Below are positions 35,537-44,205 of a stretch of DNA of 64,000 nt, piece by piece (within the stretch, counting starts at the first letter, position 1; each line of letters opens with the position of its first letter). The notes under the pieces were generated by a model. That model was not told the DNA's origin. It did not search any database and saw nothing but the letters and a program-made list of their open reading frames with translations. A program made the position numbers and the translations under genes. Source of the stretch: an uncultured Gammaproteobacteria bacterium (GTDB taxonomy: Bacteria > Pseudomonadota > Gammaproteobacteria > HK1); NCBI GenBank assembly GCA_947258715.1, contig CAMYJH010000023.1, forward strand, positions 1-64,000. The letters run 5' to 3'.

Positions 35537-35962
35537 ATGAGCAAAAAAACGACGAGTCCGGATTCGGTGGCCATCCCCCGCCGCGCCGCCCTTTCCCGCC
35601 TGGGTCTGGCGATTTCCGCCATGTACGTGGCACCTGCCCTGATTACCCTCAGCGATGCGGCCGCCAAAGGTGGTTCCGGCGGTGGTTCCGGCGGTGGTTC
35701 CGGCGGTGGTTCCGGCGGTGGTTCCGGCGGTGGTTCCGGCGGTGGCTCCGGCGGTGGCTCGGGTGGCGGCTCCGGAGATTCATCGGGCCGCAGCGGCAGC
35801 TCGTCGGGAAGTGGACCCAGCCACGGCAGTGGAGCCAGTGCTAGTGGGCCCAGCCACGGCAATGAACCCGACCACGCGAGTGGAGCCACGAGCCCGAGTG
35901 GCCCCACCAGTCCCAGTGGACCGTCGAATAGCCTGTCGAACTCAATTCCCGAAAACGGCTGA
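35537..35962 (+). CDS. short exported Gly/Ser-repeat protein, candidate modified peptide
   Basis: A 141-residue protein. A basic start with PRRAALSRLGLAISAMYVAP looks like a twin-arginine-type signal or anchor, followed by ALITLSDAAAK. Residues 45-80 are eight near-perfect GGSG repeats, and the C-terminus is rich in S, G, P, H, N and T, with several GPSHGN/GPTSPSGPS motifs, but lacks Cys. Start 35537 is chosen since GGAGG lies 5 bp before it; ATG 35534 is adjacent. The next gene, 97 bp downstream, encodes an HprK-like/PqqD fusion, as found with ribosomally made, modified peptides. Its role as that protein's substrate is inference. Confidence 0.65.
   Translation: MSKKTTSPDSVAIPRRAALSRLGLAISAMYVAPALITLSDAAAKGGSGGGSGGGSGGGSGGGSGGGSGGGSGGGSGGGSGDSSGRSGSSSGSGPSHGSGASASGPSHGNEPDHASGATSPSGPTSPSGPSNSLSNSIPENG
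35669..35776 (+). repeat. 12-bp tandem repeat encoding GGGS
   Basis: Eight to nine units of GGCGGTGGTTCC, the first six almost identical and the last ones drifting (GGTGGCTCG, GGTGGCGGCTCC). Identity at synonymous positions points to recent expansion by slippage. Confidence 0.9.
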
Positions 35963-36059
35963 GCGAGGTAGGTTAATCCGCACTCCCGCGCCCGGCCCCG
36001 CCCCAGGGGTCGGACGCGGGCTTGCTTGTGCTACCGTCTAAGTCCAATCGTATGGCCCA

Positions 36060-37292
36060 ATGCCGGTGACGCATCGTATTACGCTTCACTTTGAAGGCCT
36101 TTCGCAACCGTGTGTGCTCGAAAATGCACCGGAGCTCTACGCCGCCTTGGGACAGGTATTCAACGGCTGGAGGATGGACGAGGTCGCTGGCGGCGCACAG
36201 CGGCCGGTGCTGACAGTGCGCCATTCAGACTATGGCTACCGGATCGAAGGAGAATGGGTCCGGCGCCCCATTGTCCTCGCGGACCGGGTCGACGCGCTCT
36301 GCGCGTTCATCGCCGAACTGGTGCGCGCCTGGGTGGAGGACAACCCGAATCTGCTTTGCCTGCATGGTGCAGCGGTCGAGCTCGGCGAACGGCTGGTGGT
36401 GTTTCCGAGCACCTATCGGGCGGGGAAAAGCGTGCTGACCGCCTGCCTGGCGGCTGCCGGCGCCGTCGTGCACACAGACGACGTTTTGCCGATAGACCCA
36501 GCCCTGGGTGTCACTCGAGCACCGGGCATTGCGCCTCGATTGCGTTTGCCTGTGCCCGACGTGCTCGACCATCAGATTAGGCGCTTCATCGACGCGCGCA
36601 CGGTGGTGCGCGGCAAACGTTACGCCTATGTAGACCCCGGGCCCGGTGCGCTCGCGAGCCACGGGGAGAGGGCACGTATCGGCACTCTGGTGTTGTTAGA
36701 CCGAAGCCCCGGGCCCGAGCCTCAGATGTTGCCCGTCGGCCGCAACGAGATACTGCGCCAGGTAATCTGGCAAAACTTCGCGCGCGCGGCGCCGGCACCT
36801 GAAATCCTCGACGCGCTCCACGCCATCGTTGCCGGCGCCCAGTGCTACCGACTTCGTTACTCGCGTGCGGATCAGGCTGCCGCATTGCTCATGGACGCTG
36901 CCGCGTCGTGGTCATCTATGGTTGCCACGACTCCGGCGGCGGTACTGGAGTCGCGAGCGAAATGCGAGCGCGCCGCCGCGCCGCATCCTGGCGACGGTCG
37001 GAACGGCTGCTACCGGCGCGCAGCGGGGATCCACGAGCGGCGCGTCGACGGTGAGTGCTTCTTGGCCGATGCCGAGGGGGCACGAATTCACCACCTCAAT
37101 CCGATCGGGTCCGCGATCTGGCAGCTGTTAGTGGAGCCGGCCAGCATCGAAGATCTCGTCGCCACGCTCGGCGAAGCATTCCCGGAGATCAATGCGAAGC
37201 AGCTGCGAGCGGATGTCTCGGCCTTCGTGACCTGTATCGCCGAGCGCGGCCTCGTTCACGTCAACCCCGAGCCTGCTCGAGCGTCAGAATAA
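36060..37292 (+). CDS. HprK-like kinase fused to a PqqD-type recognition domain
   Basis: A 410-residue cytoplasmic protein. Residues about 95-280 resemble the HPr kinase-like family (LCLHGAAVELGERLVVFPS, then YRAGKSVLTACLAAAGAVVHTDDVLPID: a P-loop with AGKS but with Ser at the usual first Gly, and a DD pair). Residues about 325-405 form a PqqD/RRE-type winged helix (HERRVDGECFLADAEG, HHLNPIGSAIWQLL, LVATLGEAFPEI, VTCIAERGLV). Known HPr-rel-A systems encode such a kinase and a PqqD-like protein as separate genes, often with a nucleotidyltransferase, which is missing here. A variable linker (ESRAKCERAAAPHPGDG) joins the domains. The likely partner is the Gly/Ser protein upstream. Confidence 0.78.
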   Translation: MPVTHRITLHFEGLSQPCVLENAPELYAALGQVFNGWRMDEVAGGAQRPVLTVRHSDYGYRIEGEWVRRPIVLADRVDALCAFIAELVRAWVEDNPNLLCLHGAAVELGERLVVFPSTYRAGKSVLTACLAAAGAVVHTDDVLPIDPALGVTRAPGIAPRLRLPVPDVLDHQIRRFIDARTVVRGKRYAYVDPGPGALASHGERARIGTLVLLDRSPGPEPQMLPVGRNEILRQVIWQNFARAAPAPEILDALHAIVAGAQCYRLRYSRADQAAALLMDAAASWSSMVATTPAAVLESRAKCERAAAPHPGDGRNGCYRRAAGIHERRVDGECFLADAEGARIHHLNPIGSAIWQLLVEPASIEDLVATLGEAFPEINAKQLRADVSAFVTCIAERGLVHVNPEPARASE

Positions 37293-37317
37293 GCTTCCAT
37301 TGGGTGGAGAGACAGGA

Positions 37318-37383
37318 GACGGGGACATTCAGAGTTCCTAGGCTACTGATTTTAAGAAAGGGCTCTGTCCCCATTCTTGTTTT
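37318..37383. repeat. palindromic repeat copy with GGGGACA/TGTCCCC ends
   Basis: GACGGGGACATTCAGAG and, 26 bp later, AAAGGGCTCTGTCCCCATTC form an imperfect inverted repeat. The GGGCTCTG core matches arm 2 of the dnaE2 repeats. It sits between the HprK-PqqD gene and the STAS-like gene. Confidence 0.55.
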
Positions 37384-37414
37384 TTGGACTTCTTTTTTGC
37401 GCCCCCGCGTGTAT

Positions 37415-37771
37415 TTACTCGGTCAGCCAGGCCAGCGCCTGATCACGCCCGTCGATGGGGAACAGGCGCACCGGAACGTCCCCGAGTTCTTCGGCAAGCT
37501 TGTTCACCTCTTTCTCGCAGCGATGGTCACCGAGCACCGCAACGCGTTCAAATTCGGACCGGTGCGCTATGCGAAAGTGGAAGGCATGCGCAGCCGCGAC
37601 GTCATCCCAGCCCTCGAAGTCCTCCCAATCCAGTAACGCGCGTACCGGGACGATCGGCCCCAGCATCTTTTCGAACTCTGGAACGAACGACTGATAGTCG
37701 GAATCGCGCAGCATTCCCGTCATCTTGATGCCGACCACACCATCTTCGTTTATGGGCATGAGCTTGAACAT
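37415..37771 (-). CDS. STAS/SpoIIAA-like domain protein
   Basis: A 118-residue protein of the SpoIIAA-like/STAS fold (PF11964 type): VVGIKMTGMLRDSDYQSF, VRALLDWEDFEGWD, HFRIAHRSEFERVAVLGD, and VPVRLFPIDGRDQALAWL. Such single-domain proteins are usually cytoplasmic and of unclear role, often beside membrane or stress genes. It is convergent with the HprK-PqqD gene, and a palindromic repeat lies between them. The segment 37772-38174 upstream holds no recognisable gene. Confidence 0.85.
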   Translation of the reverse strand: MFKLMPINEDGVVGIKMTGMLRDSDYQSFVPEFEKMLGPIVPVRALLDWEDFEGWDDVAAAHAFHFRIAHRSEFERVAVLGDHRCEKEVNKLAEELGDVPVRLFPIDGRDQALAWLTE

Positions 37772-38174
37772 GTCCCGGCGCCTCTACCCGCGATCCATTT
37801 CCACCATGCGCGCCACCTCCGAGAATAACCCTCCACGGCGCCGGATTTGGAGCCGATCATGGCAATTTCAGCAAAATTCGGGTCGCGAGGGTCGCACCCA
37901 CCTCTGACCGGTAACAGAACTGCAACGAGGAACCTGCCCGCAAGTTCCTCGTGCCGTCTGCCGCTTGCGCAGTACGCGAGACAGTTTGTCCTGTCTGATA
38001 ATCTCCCCCCAATCTGACTGGACCAGCCTGAGGGGAGCGATCATCGCCTCCCTACCTGTTTCGCCCTTCGGCCCGCAGTAGCGCGTTGTCTTGCATCCTA
38101 TACGTGTCGACCATCTTTACACGTACACGGGCAATATTTGACGCAATTCAACAGTTAATGCTTGAGCTGGACGA
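37772..38174. other. 400 bp without a recognised gene
   Basis: Only short frames without motif or ribosome site are present. GACTGGACCAGCCTGAGGGG (38018 onward) faintly resembles the IS3 end at 11311, but the match is too short to support an element. Confidence 0.4.
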
Positions 38175-38675
38175 TTACATCAGTTCCATAACTATCCTTG
38201 CCACACCGGCCCCAATATCTGCGGCAAATCCCTCACTCGCCGCTTTCATCTCGATTACCACGTCGTTTTTGTTCTGAACGCTTGCCACACCGGCACCAAC
38301 GCCAACCGTTCCGGCAGCCTTCACACCCCAGTAAGTGCCGGAAAAGTCACTCACGTTTTTCAGATCATAAACGGTGCCCGTTACTGTTACGTCTTTCACC
38401 CCGATCTGGTAGCCCGCACCGATGGTCTTGGCTTTGAATTTGTAGACGCTACCTTTGTAGCTGAGCTCCCCCTCACCCCAAGTTCCACCGAGAATCAGGT
38501 TGTAGGCACGGCCTTCGAATGTGAGGGTGCCGCTTTTCTCCAGCTTGGAAAGATCGACAGTCTCCTGAGATGCGGGCGGAGCCTCGCTCTGTTGTGATGC
38601 ACACCCTGAGATAGCGAGCGAAAGAAACAGACCGGTTGCCAATAACCGGGACACCTTGGATGAAACAAAATGCAT
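38175..38675 (-). CDS. lipoprotein of unknown function
   Basis: A 166-residue lipoprotein. The signal ends in LSLAISGCASQQ (lipobox Cys about residue 24). The body has repeated beta-rich, Gly-rich segments (GTLTFEGRAYNLILGGTWGEGEL, YWGVKAAGTVGVGAGVAS, DVVIEMKAASEGFAADIGAGVARI). The final part resembles the Gly-rich barrel of DUF1134/EipA-like or SYLF-like proteins, but neither assignment is secure. The start at 38675 is supported by AAGGAG 8 bp upstream; longer upstream reading has no signal peptide. Confidence 0.7.
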   Translation of the reverse strand: MHFVSSKVSRLLATGLFLSLAISGCASQQSEAPPASQETVDLSKLEKSGTLTFEGRAYNLILGGTWGEGELSYKGSVYKFKAKTIGAGYQIGVKDVTVTGTVYDLKNVSDFSGTYWGVKAAGTVGVGAGVASVQNKNDVVIEMKAASEGFAADIGAGVARIVMELM

Positions 38676-39347
38676 ACTTGAACTCCTTAATACTGTAATC
38701 GGATTTCGATTTTCGCCCTCACGAAGGACGCTCGTCCCGAGGCTCTCTTTTCTTGCATTAGGCTGCCATATGAAGCTACCCAAGCGGGGATAGTCATCGA
38801 AGTAAACTCAAACCCAGCTCGTCGTCAGCCTTTAGAGCGAAAGCACCGTATTGCCTCCCGGGGGATGGAAAATACAGCGGGACCGAGCAGAAGTCTAATG
38901 AATAGAGGTGAGTAAGATCTAGCCATTTGACGCCAAATTCATGCTTTCGGGCATGGATAAATATCGTGTTGAAAGCACCAGCGCTTGGAGATTAAGCGTG
39001 CCCACGTAGATACAGGAGGGCCATGAGACAGAGCGGACTCAGCGACCATCGGATGTTCCAATCATGTGCGTCTTTGTCCTCGGCGGGCAGGAGGCTTCGT
39101 GTTTGCCTTCAGTCAGCGGTTTGCGAAATTACCGTCACTAATCATTTTGCCTCCCGGTGGCCGACTGGTGACTCCTTCGCTACCGATCAACGCCGTGGAC
39201 GCTCGATTACGCGCATAGGGACGGTTATCCTTTCTGATACCCCATGCTTTTGCCCTAGAGCCGGAAACGTGGGTCATCGACCAGCGGATCACGGATCTTC
39301 TGGGGTGTTCTCGGCAAGTCGTGTCGAGTCAGGTTGAAGGCCGAATC
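38676..39347. other. intergenic stretch with a dispersed motif
   Basis: No supported gene, although an ATG with a good GGAGG site at 39023 opens a 104-codon frame that lacks coding character. 39200-39250 holds the CTCGATTACGCG...GGTTATCC...GATACCCC motif shared with 20940, 27593, 32805 and 40813. Confidence 0.5.
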
Positions 39348-40667
39348 ATGTCACAGAGTCAACTGCGCGGTACGGATCTCCCGCTGGGCGTGCTCTATCC
39401 GGATGCGCCTTATAATCTGGGCCTGTTGGACGCAATTCGCCGCCAATCGCGTGGAGAAACCATCGGCCAGGAGGAGCTGGCGGAGCTCGAGGGGAAGCGC
39501 CGCGCCCTCTGGGAGAAGGCGAACCTGGCAAAAAACGCCTCGATGAAGGAATACGTGCGCTTCGCCGCGGAGGGCTACGGCTTCCGGGTCGATGAGCGTG
39601 AGCGGCTGTCTTTCGAGTGGATGCAGGCGGACTATCGCCGCATCGGCTACCAGTCCGATTACTACGCCTGCGACAGGGAGAACCGGGAGCTGGTGCCGGT
39701 GGAGGTCGATCACGAGGGTCCGCGGGTAATCGTGTTCGCCACCGGACGCGCCTTCGCAGAGAACAACGCGCGGCTGGGCTCCATCGCGCCTGAGGTTGCG
39801 GTGAACAAGGCCCGGGACGTCATGTCTGCGCAGGTATATCTGGTTGGCAGTCGGCTGATGCCGGGCTATGCGGCGGGAGAGGTTCCGGTCGTCGCGGTGG
39901 CCTATGACATGGTGACCAGTGAGGAGGAGACGCCGGCGCTGCGGATTCAGTCAATCCTGGATCCGAACTTTTTGCATCCGGTTTCGGTGCGGGCTGCGGA
40001 GCGGATCTTCGGTCCCATGTTGGGAGAGCTGGAGTGCTATCCCACCGGCCGCATCGTGCGCCGCGGCGGCCATATCCTCGGCAAGGCGCATCGACCCGAA
40101 AGGATCATTGCCAACCTCAGCAGGCTGGTCCTGGTGGGGGGCAGCGTCGGCTGCATCGTTACCCTGCAGGTCGCTCGCTGGTTGGATTTGCTGCTGCAGG
40201 AATTGAACGTCGACGAGGCGGCGCGGAAAGAGGCGGCGGCCTCGTTCCTGATCCTCAACCTCGGGCCAACGAGTCCGTTAAGCCCCGGTGAAGGCACTAA
40301 TCTAATCTCGGTGGTGAACAGCGTCGACGAATTCGTGTTCTCGGGAAATCACGTCGAGCCACTGGTGAACCGGTCCCTCAAGAGCGGGAGAAGGATCATT
40401 CCCGATGGCGGGCGCGAAAGCGCGGAGGCGAACAGTTTCAGCGTAGTGCTCGATGTCGATGGGAGCCTGACGCCGGAGGGCGATAGGTACCGCTTCGATC
40501 CTCTCGGCACGCACTTCGGGCACTCTTTGAAGTATTACGCCAACGGTCTTCGGGACCTCGCACTGCGGAGCGTAATCGGCCGGGCGTTGAAGAAGGAAGG
40601 TGCCTTCCGGGTGGGCCGGCTTGTAACAGAGGCCGAGGCTGCGGGCGAGCTCAACCCTTTGCGCTGA
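39348..40667 (+). CDS. unrecognised 439-residue protein
   Basis: A long soluble protein with strong coding character and no membrane helix except a possible one at VLVGGSVGCIVTLQVARWLDLLL. No family motif is recognised. Recurrent features are a charged N-terminal third (EELAELEGKRRALWEKANLAK), a middle with VAYDMVTSEEETPALRIQSI, and a tail with LDPLGTHFGHSL-like residues (YRFDPLGTHFGHSLKYYANG). The start 39348 has AAGG at -10; GTG 39321 in frame is possible. It stands alone between repeat-bearing spacers and upstream of a phospholipase-D-family lipoprotein. It could be a substrate-binding or hydrolase-like protein, but nothing decides. Confidence 0.7.
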   Translation: MSQSQLRGTDLPLGVLYPDAPYNLGLLDAIRRQSRGETIGQEELAELEGKRRALWEKANLAKNASMKEYVRFAAEGYGFRVDERERLSFEWMQADYRRIGYQSDYYACDRENRELVPVEVDHEGPRVIVFATGRAFAENNARLGSIAPEVAVNKARDVMSAQVYLVGSRLMPGYAAGEVPVVAVAYDMVTSEEETPALRIQSILDPNFLHPVSVRAAERIFGPMLGELECYPTGRIVRRGGHILGKAHRPERIIANLSRLVLVGGSVGCIVTLQVARWLDLLLQELNVDEAARKEAAASFLILNLGPTSPLSPGEGTNLISVVNSVDEFVFSGNHVEPLVNRSLKSGRRIIPDGGRESAEANSFSVVLDVDGSLTPEGDRYRFDPLGTHFGHSLKYYANGLRDLALRSVIGRALKKEGAFRVGRLVTEAEAAGELNPLR

Positions 40668-41035
40668 TGCTGGAGCCAGATAGCCGTGACTGAGGCTTCG
40701 CGCTTCGGGCCCTGCTGGTTAGATGGACGCACCCGATCGCGGCAAAAAAATCCGGCTTGCGAGGGCCGCGGTTGCTGCTGACTGCGTATAGATCCGAGGC
40801 GCATCGATGACTGCTCGATTACGCGAAAACGGGCGCTCTTTGTTCCTATAATCTGATTCGCAGCGGGCGATACCAGGGGCAACGCCGCGAGCAGCTTTCT
40901 GGTGACGAGCGTGGGTTCCAGGCGCAGCCGGAGCTCCTTTCGGGAATCAAGGCCGATACCGGGTTCCTTCGCCCCGGGTTGGAGCGAATCGCCGACCTCT
41001 AAGAGCGGGTCGGATCGAGAACAAGGGATAAGATC
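40668..41035. other. spacer with dispersed motif
   Basis: 40813-40860 reads CTGCTCGATTACGCGAAAAC then GGGCGCTCTTTGTTCCTATA, another copy of the dispersed motif. No gene was supported. Confidence 0.5.
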
Positions 41036-42889
41036 ATGAGCGTTTCTTTTTCATTTTCACGGCGGCTCATCGGCACCGGGATTCTCTGCCTTTCGCTCTC
41101 GGCGTGCACGTTCGCGCCAACGCGCTTTGGTCCAGCGGAACCGCTTCCGAAGCCGACCCCCAACACCGAGCTCAGTTGCCCGACATCGGACCCGCAGCGC
41201 TGCGGCATACCGTCGCCTATACAGGCGCTCGCCGAGCAGCTCGAAGTCAAGCCGGGCGGACAGCACCGGGTCACCATCGTCGATGAGGGCGACGCCGCCC
41301 TTGCGCTCAGGGTTCATCTGATAAGAGCGGCCCGGCGCAGCATCGAGCTGCAGACCTTCATCTGGGACGACGACGAAACCGGTGTCCTGATGTTCACCGA
41401 GCTTTTGGCTGCGGCTAAGCGTGGTGTCGAAGTCCGCATCATCGCCGATCAGCCGTTCTCGGGCTCGGATGCGGAAACCCTGGCCTGGGTCGCGACCGCC
41501 CACGCCAACCTGAAGGTGAAGATGTTCAACCCCATCAAGTCGAAGGCGCGCACCTCGATCACGGAGATGGTCGCCAGCGTTTTCTTTCGCTTCGACCAAG
41601 TCAATCATCGGATGCACAACAAGGTGATCGCCGTGGACGGCCGAATCGGCCTAACCGGTGGTCGCAACATCGAGAACAAGTACTACGATCGGGATCCGCG
41701 CTACAACTTCTACGACCGCGACGTGCTGGTCATCGGAGCCGAGGTCCAGGACATGGTCCGCGCCTTCGACGAGTACTGGGCCGACCCGGTGACGGTGGAT
41801 CTGGACCAGCTGACGGACGTGAATGCCCGACTGTTCAAGGACGGCCGGCCGCGCACACCGTCACCCACGGTGGATTTGGACCTTAGTGGTTTCGAATCGC
41901 TGATCGCCCGGGCGACGAATTCGGACTACATTCACCGGCGCTTCATTGTCACATCGCATCTGGTGGACCGAGTCGAGTTCAAGTCCGACAGGCCACAGAA
42001 AGGCTTCGTGAAAAATGACGAGCGGGATCTGGACATATCCGCCGACATGCGCTCGGCGGTTAGCGATTTGAGCCAGTCCATCCTGATGCAGACGCCCTAC
42101 CTCGTACTCAGCGACCCTGCGGTGAAGATGTTGCGCAGCCTTCGCGAGTCTAATCCGGACGTGAAGATCACGGTCGCCACCAACAGCCTGGCCGCCACCG
42201 ATGCGCCCTACGTCTACGGCATTACCTTCAAGCGAAAGAAGCGCTACGTGAAGGGGCTGGGCCTCGAAATCTACGAGGTGAAGCCAGTGGCCGGCGACAT
42301 CCGCGAGCTGGTGCCGCGCTACGATCGGCTTGTCGCGGAGAGCCGGCAGGCAGGGCCCGAGGAACCGCCTGAATTGGACGAGTCGGAGCACGGAGATCCG
42401 GACCGCGTGCCGGTGGAAGTGGACGGCCCGATTTTTGCCATTCACCAGAAGTCAATTGTGATCGATGATCGGATCAGCATCATCGGCTCCCACAACTTCG
42501 ATCCCCGCTCCGTTGCCATCAACACCGAGGCCTCGATAGTCGTTTGGGATGAGGGGTTCGCCAAAGAGCTGAGCCTAAGCATCCGGCGTTTCACCGAGCC
42601 CCAGAACAGCTGGGTGATTGCCCGCCGCCAGAAGGTGCCACTCATCGGCCACATCAGCGGGCTGATCGGAAGCGTCTCCCGGCTGCTTCCGTTCTTCGAT
42701 CTCTGGCCCTTCCGCTACACCTCGAGCTTCGAGCTCCGAGAGGGCAGGGAGCCGGTGGCTCGCGATGATCCGCGCTTCTACGATAATTATCGCGACGTGG
42801 GACAGTTTCCCCAGGTGGGCCTGTCCCCCAAGCGAGCTCAGACACAGATCGTCAGCGGCTTCGGCGCCATCCTTGAGCCGATGATGTGA
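41036..42889 (+). CDS. phospholipase D family protein (cardiolipin synthase-like lipoprotein)
   Basis: A 617-residue two-HKD enzyme. The signal ends in LCLSLSACTF, a lipobox. HKD 1 is HNKVIAVDGRIGLTGGRNIENKYY near residue 197; HKD 2 is HQKSIVIDDRISIIGSHNFDPRS near 475. Spacing and the linker fit the ClsC/YmdC branch, which makes cardiolipin from phospholipids in E. coli, but substrate prediction within this family is unsafe. The C-terminus (TSSFELREGREPV..., GFGAILEPMM) is family-like. The ATG at 41036 follows a short leader. It is convergent with the membrane protein gene downstream. Confidence 0.88.
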   Translation: MSVSFSFSRRLIGTGILCLSLSACTFAPTRFGPAEPLPKPTPNTELSCPTSDPQRCGIPSPIQALAEQLEVKPGGQHRVTIVDEGDAALALRVHLIRAARRSIELQTFIWDDDETGVLMFTELLAAAKRGVEVRIIADQPFSGSDAETLAWVATAHANLKVKMFNPIKSKARTSITEMVASVFFRFDQVNHRMHNKVIAVDGRIGLTGGRNIENKYYDRDPRYNFYDRDVLVIGAEVQDMVRAFDEYWADPVTVDLDQLTDVNARLFKDGRPRTPSPTVDLDLSGFESLIARATNSDYIHRRFIVTSHLVDRVEFKSDRPQKGFVKNDERDLDISADMRSAVSDLSQSILMQTPYLVLSDPAVKMLRSLRESNPDVKITVATNSLAATDAPYVYGITFKRKKRYVKGLGLEIYEVKPVAGDIRELVPRYDRLVAESRQAGPEEPPELDESEHGDPDRVPVEVDGPIFAIHQKSIVIDDRISIIGSHNFDPRSVAINTEASIVVWDEGFAKELSLSIRRFTEPQNSWVIARRQKVPLIGHISGLIGSVSRLLPFFDLWPFRYTSSFELREGREPVARDDPRFYDNYRDVGQFPQVGLSPKRAQTQIVSGFGAILEPMM

Positions 42890-42933
42890 TATCCGGGAGG
42901 GCGAGCTGGCGCAGGCGGCGGTAGATACAGGCG

Positions 42934-43728
42934 TTAATGCGCGACTGGAATAGCAGACGCTGCGTCCGTTCGCCGGCTCAACGAAGCCAGGTAAAACAGC
43001 AGAAAGAGCGCGAAATAGAGCTCCTGCAGCTCGCTGTGCCGGATTTCGAGCAGCATGGTCTCCACGCTGAGCAGGTCCTTCAGGCCCTCGGCTGCGTGGA
43101 CCACGATGGCCAGGACCGCGGCAGGCAGACAGTCGATTGTGGGCCAGAAGTGAATCCGGAAGCCCGTCGGCCCGGTGCCGGACCTGACGTTGTGCAGATT
43201 GGTCTCCTGCTGGTCGTTGATGCGCTCCATCATCTCGGGGGTCTGCCAGCCGAACAGGTGCTGGCCCCAGGACAGCTCCTCGCCGGCGAAATAGATGCAG
43301 CCCAGGGTGAGAAGTCCCACCCAGCCCGAGAGCAGCCGATCCCCCGATGGGCGCAGGCGCATCAGGAGCCGGAATCCGATCACCGCGCCGAACGCCGAAA
43401 GTAACGGGGTCAGGAGTTCTATCAGTCCGCGCTCACCGTCGATCCAGGTGCTGTAGACGGAGGGATCCAGCGCACGGATGGTCAGAATCACGAGCAGCAG
43501 CAGGGGAGGAAACCACAACCACAGCCACGCGGGCAGGACGGGGCGCGTTCGCTCGGGCGCCACGCCTGCCAGGCCAAGCTTCGGCGCCGGAGCATCGCGG
43601 TCCGGTAATGAGCCAGGAAGGAGACCATGAGCGGGCGCGTGAGGTAGACGAGCGCGTAGCGAAGAGCTCGGATTCCAGGCTCGTCTACTTAGTCGCGCCG
43701 CATTTTCCGGGATCGGTGGTTTCGGCAT
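42934..43728 (-). CDS. hypothetical inner-membrane protein
   Basis: A 264-residue membrane protein with about five helices (WLWLWFPPLLLLVILTIRAL, LLSAFGAVIGFRLL, GWVGLLTLGCIYFAGEE, CLPAAVLAIVVHA, YFALFLLFYLAS). The strongly conserved-looking stretch CIYFAGEELSWGQHLFGWQT and NDQQETNLHN belongs to an uncharacterised family of membrane proteins. The first 65 residues are low-complexity and may not be translated; an internal start near VAPERTR is possible. The gene points back towards the phospholipase-D-family gene. 43729-44205 upstream contains no other gene. Confidence 0.65.
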   Translation of the reverse strand: MPKPPIPENAARLSRRAWNPSSSLRARLPHAPAHGLLPGSLPDRDAPAPKLGLAGVAPERTRPVLPAWLWLWFPPLLLLVILTIRALDPSVYSTWIDGERGLIELLTPLLSAFGAVIGFRLLMRLRPSGDRLLSGWVGLLTLGCIYFAGEELSWGQHLFGWQTPEMMERINDQQETNLHNVRSGTGPTGFRIHFWPTIDCLPAAVLAIVVHAAEGLKDLLSVETMLLEIRHSELQELYFALFLLFYLASLSRRTDAASAIPVAH

Positions 43729-44205
43729 GACGGACCGAGCGTAGTGTTATCACCGGTAGATCGCTGGCGCCCCAGAATGCGGTGGCGCCTACGCGAGTCT
43801 CGGGAGCGTTATTTGGAATGGACGTTACCATGAAGTGAAGGATGGGCATATAGGACCTAGGGGCAACTACTCTCCCGGGGACGCAAACAGGCGCGCTCAC
43901 GACTCCGGGCTGCGGCGATGAGATCAGCCCGGCCGGTCCTGGTCAGGTCGAATCGTCTCCACACGGGCTGCGCATAGTCGCCTGATACTTGGCCTGCGGC
44001 CGGCGGCACACACGCGCTCGGGTGATTGGAGCTGTCGCGAGCGAATCTCGCACCCTGCCGGTGAACGCAATCGGGGTAACGATTTTAAAAATGCTGTATT
44101 GCAGGTTTTGCAGCTCGACTGCGAAAAACGTATATCGTGATGCGTAAGCGCGACTTCACCGACCACGCTACCCACCGCCACTCACTGAATTCAAGGAGAA
44201 GAAAA

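Noticed and set aside
35655-36041. VVPAVVPA-repeat frame over the Gly/Ser gene
   Set aside because: It is an alternative reading of the 12-bp tandem repeat; the GGGS frame has the ribosome site, signal peptide and stop.
37300-37636. Extension of the HprK-PqqD protein or a further small gene after it
   Set aside because: The region is a palindromic repeat and then the complement of the STAS-like gene.
39023-39337. 104-codon frame with a good GGAGG ribosome site
   Set aside because: Residue composition is not protein-like, no homology is recognised, and it includes a dispersed intergenic motif.
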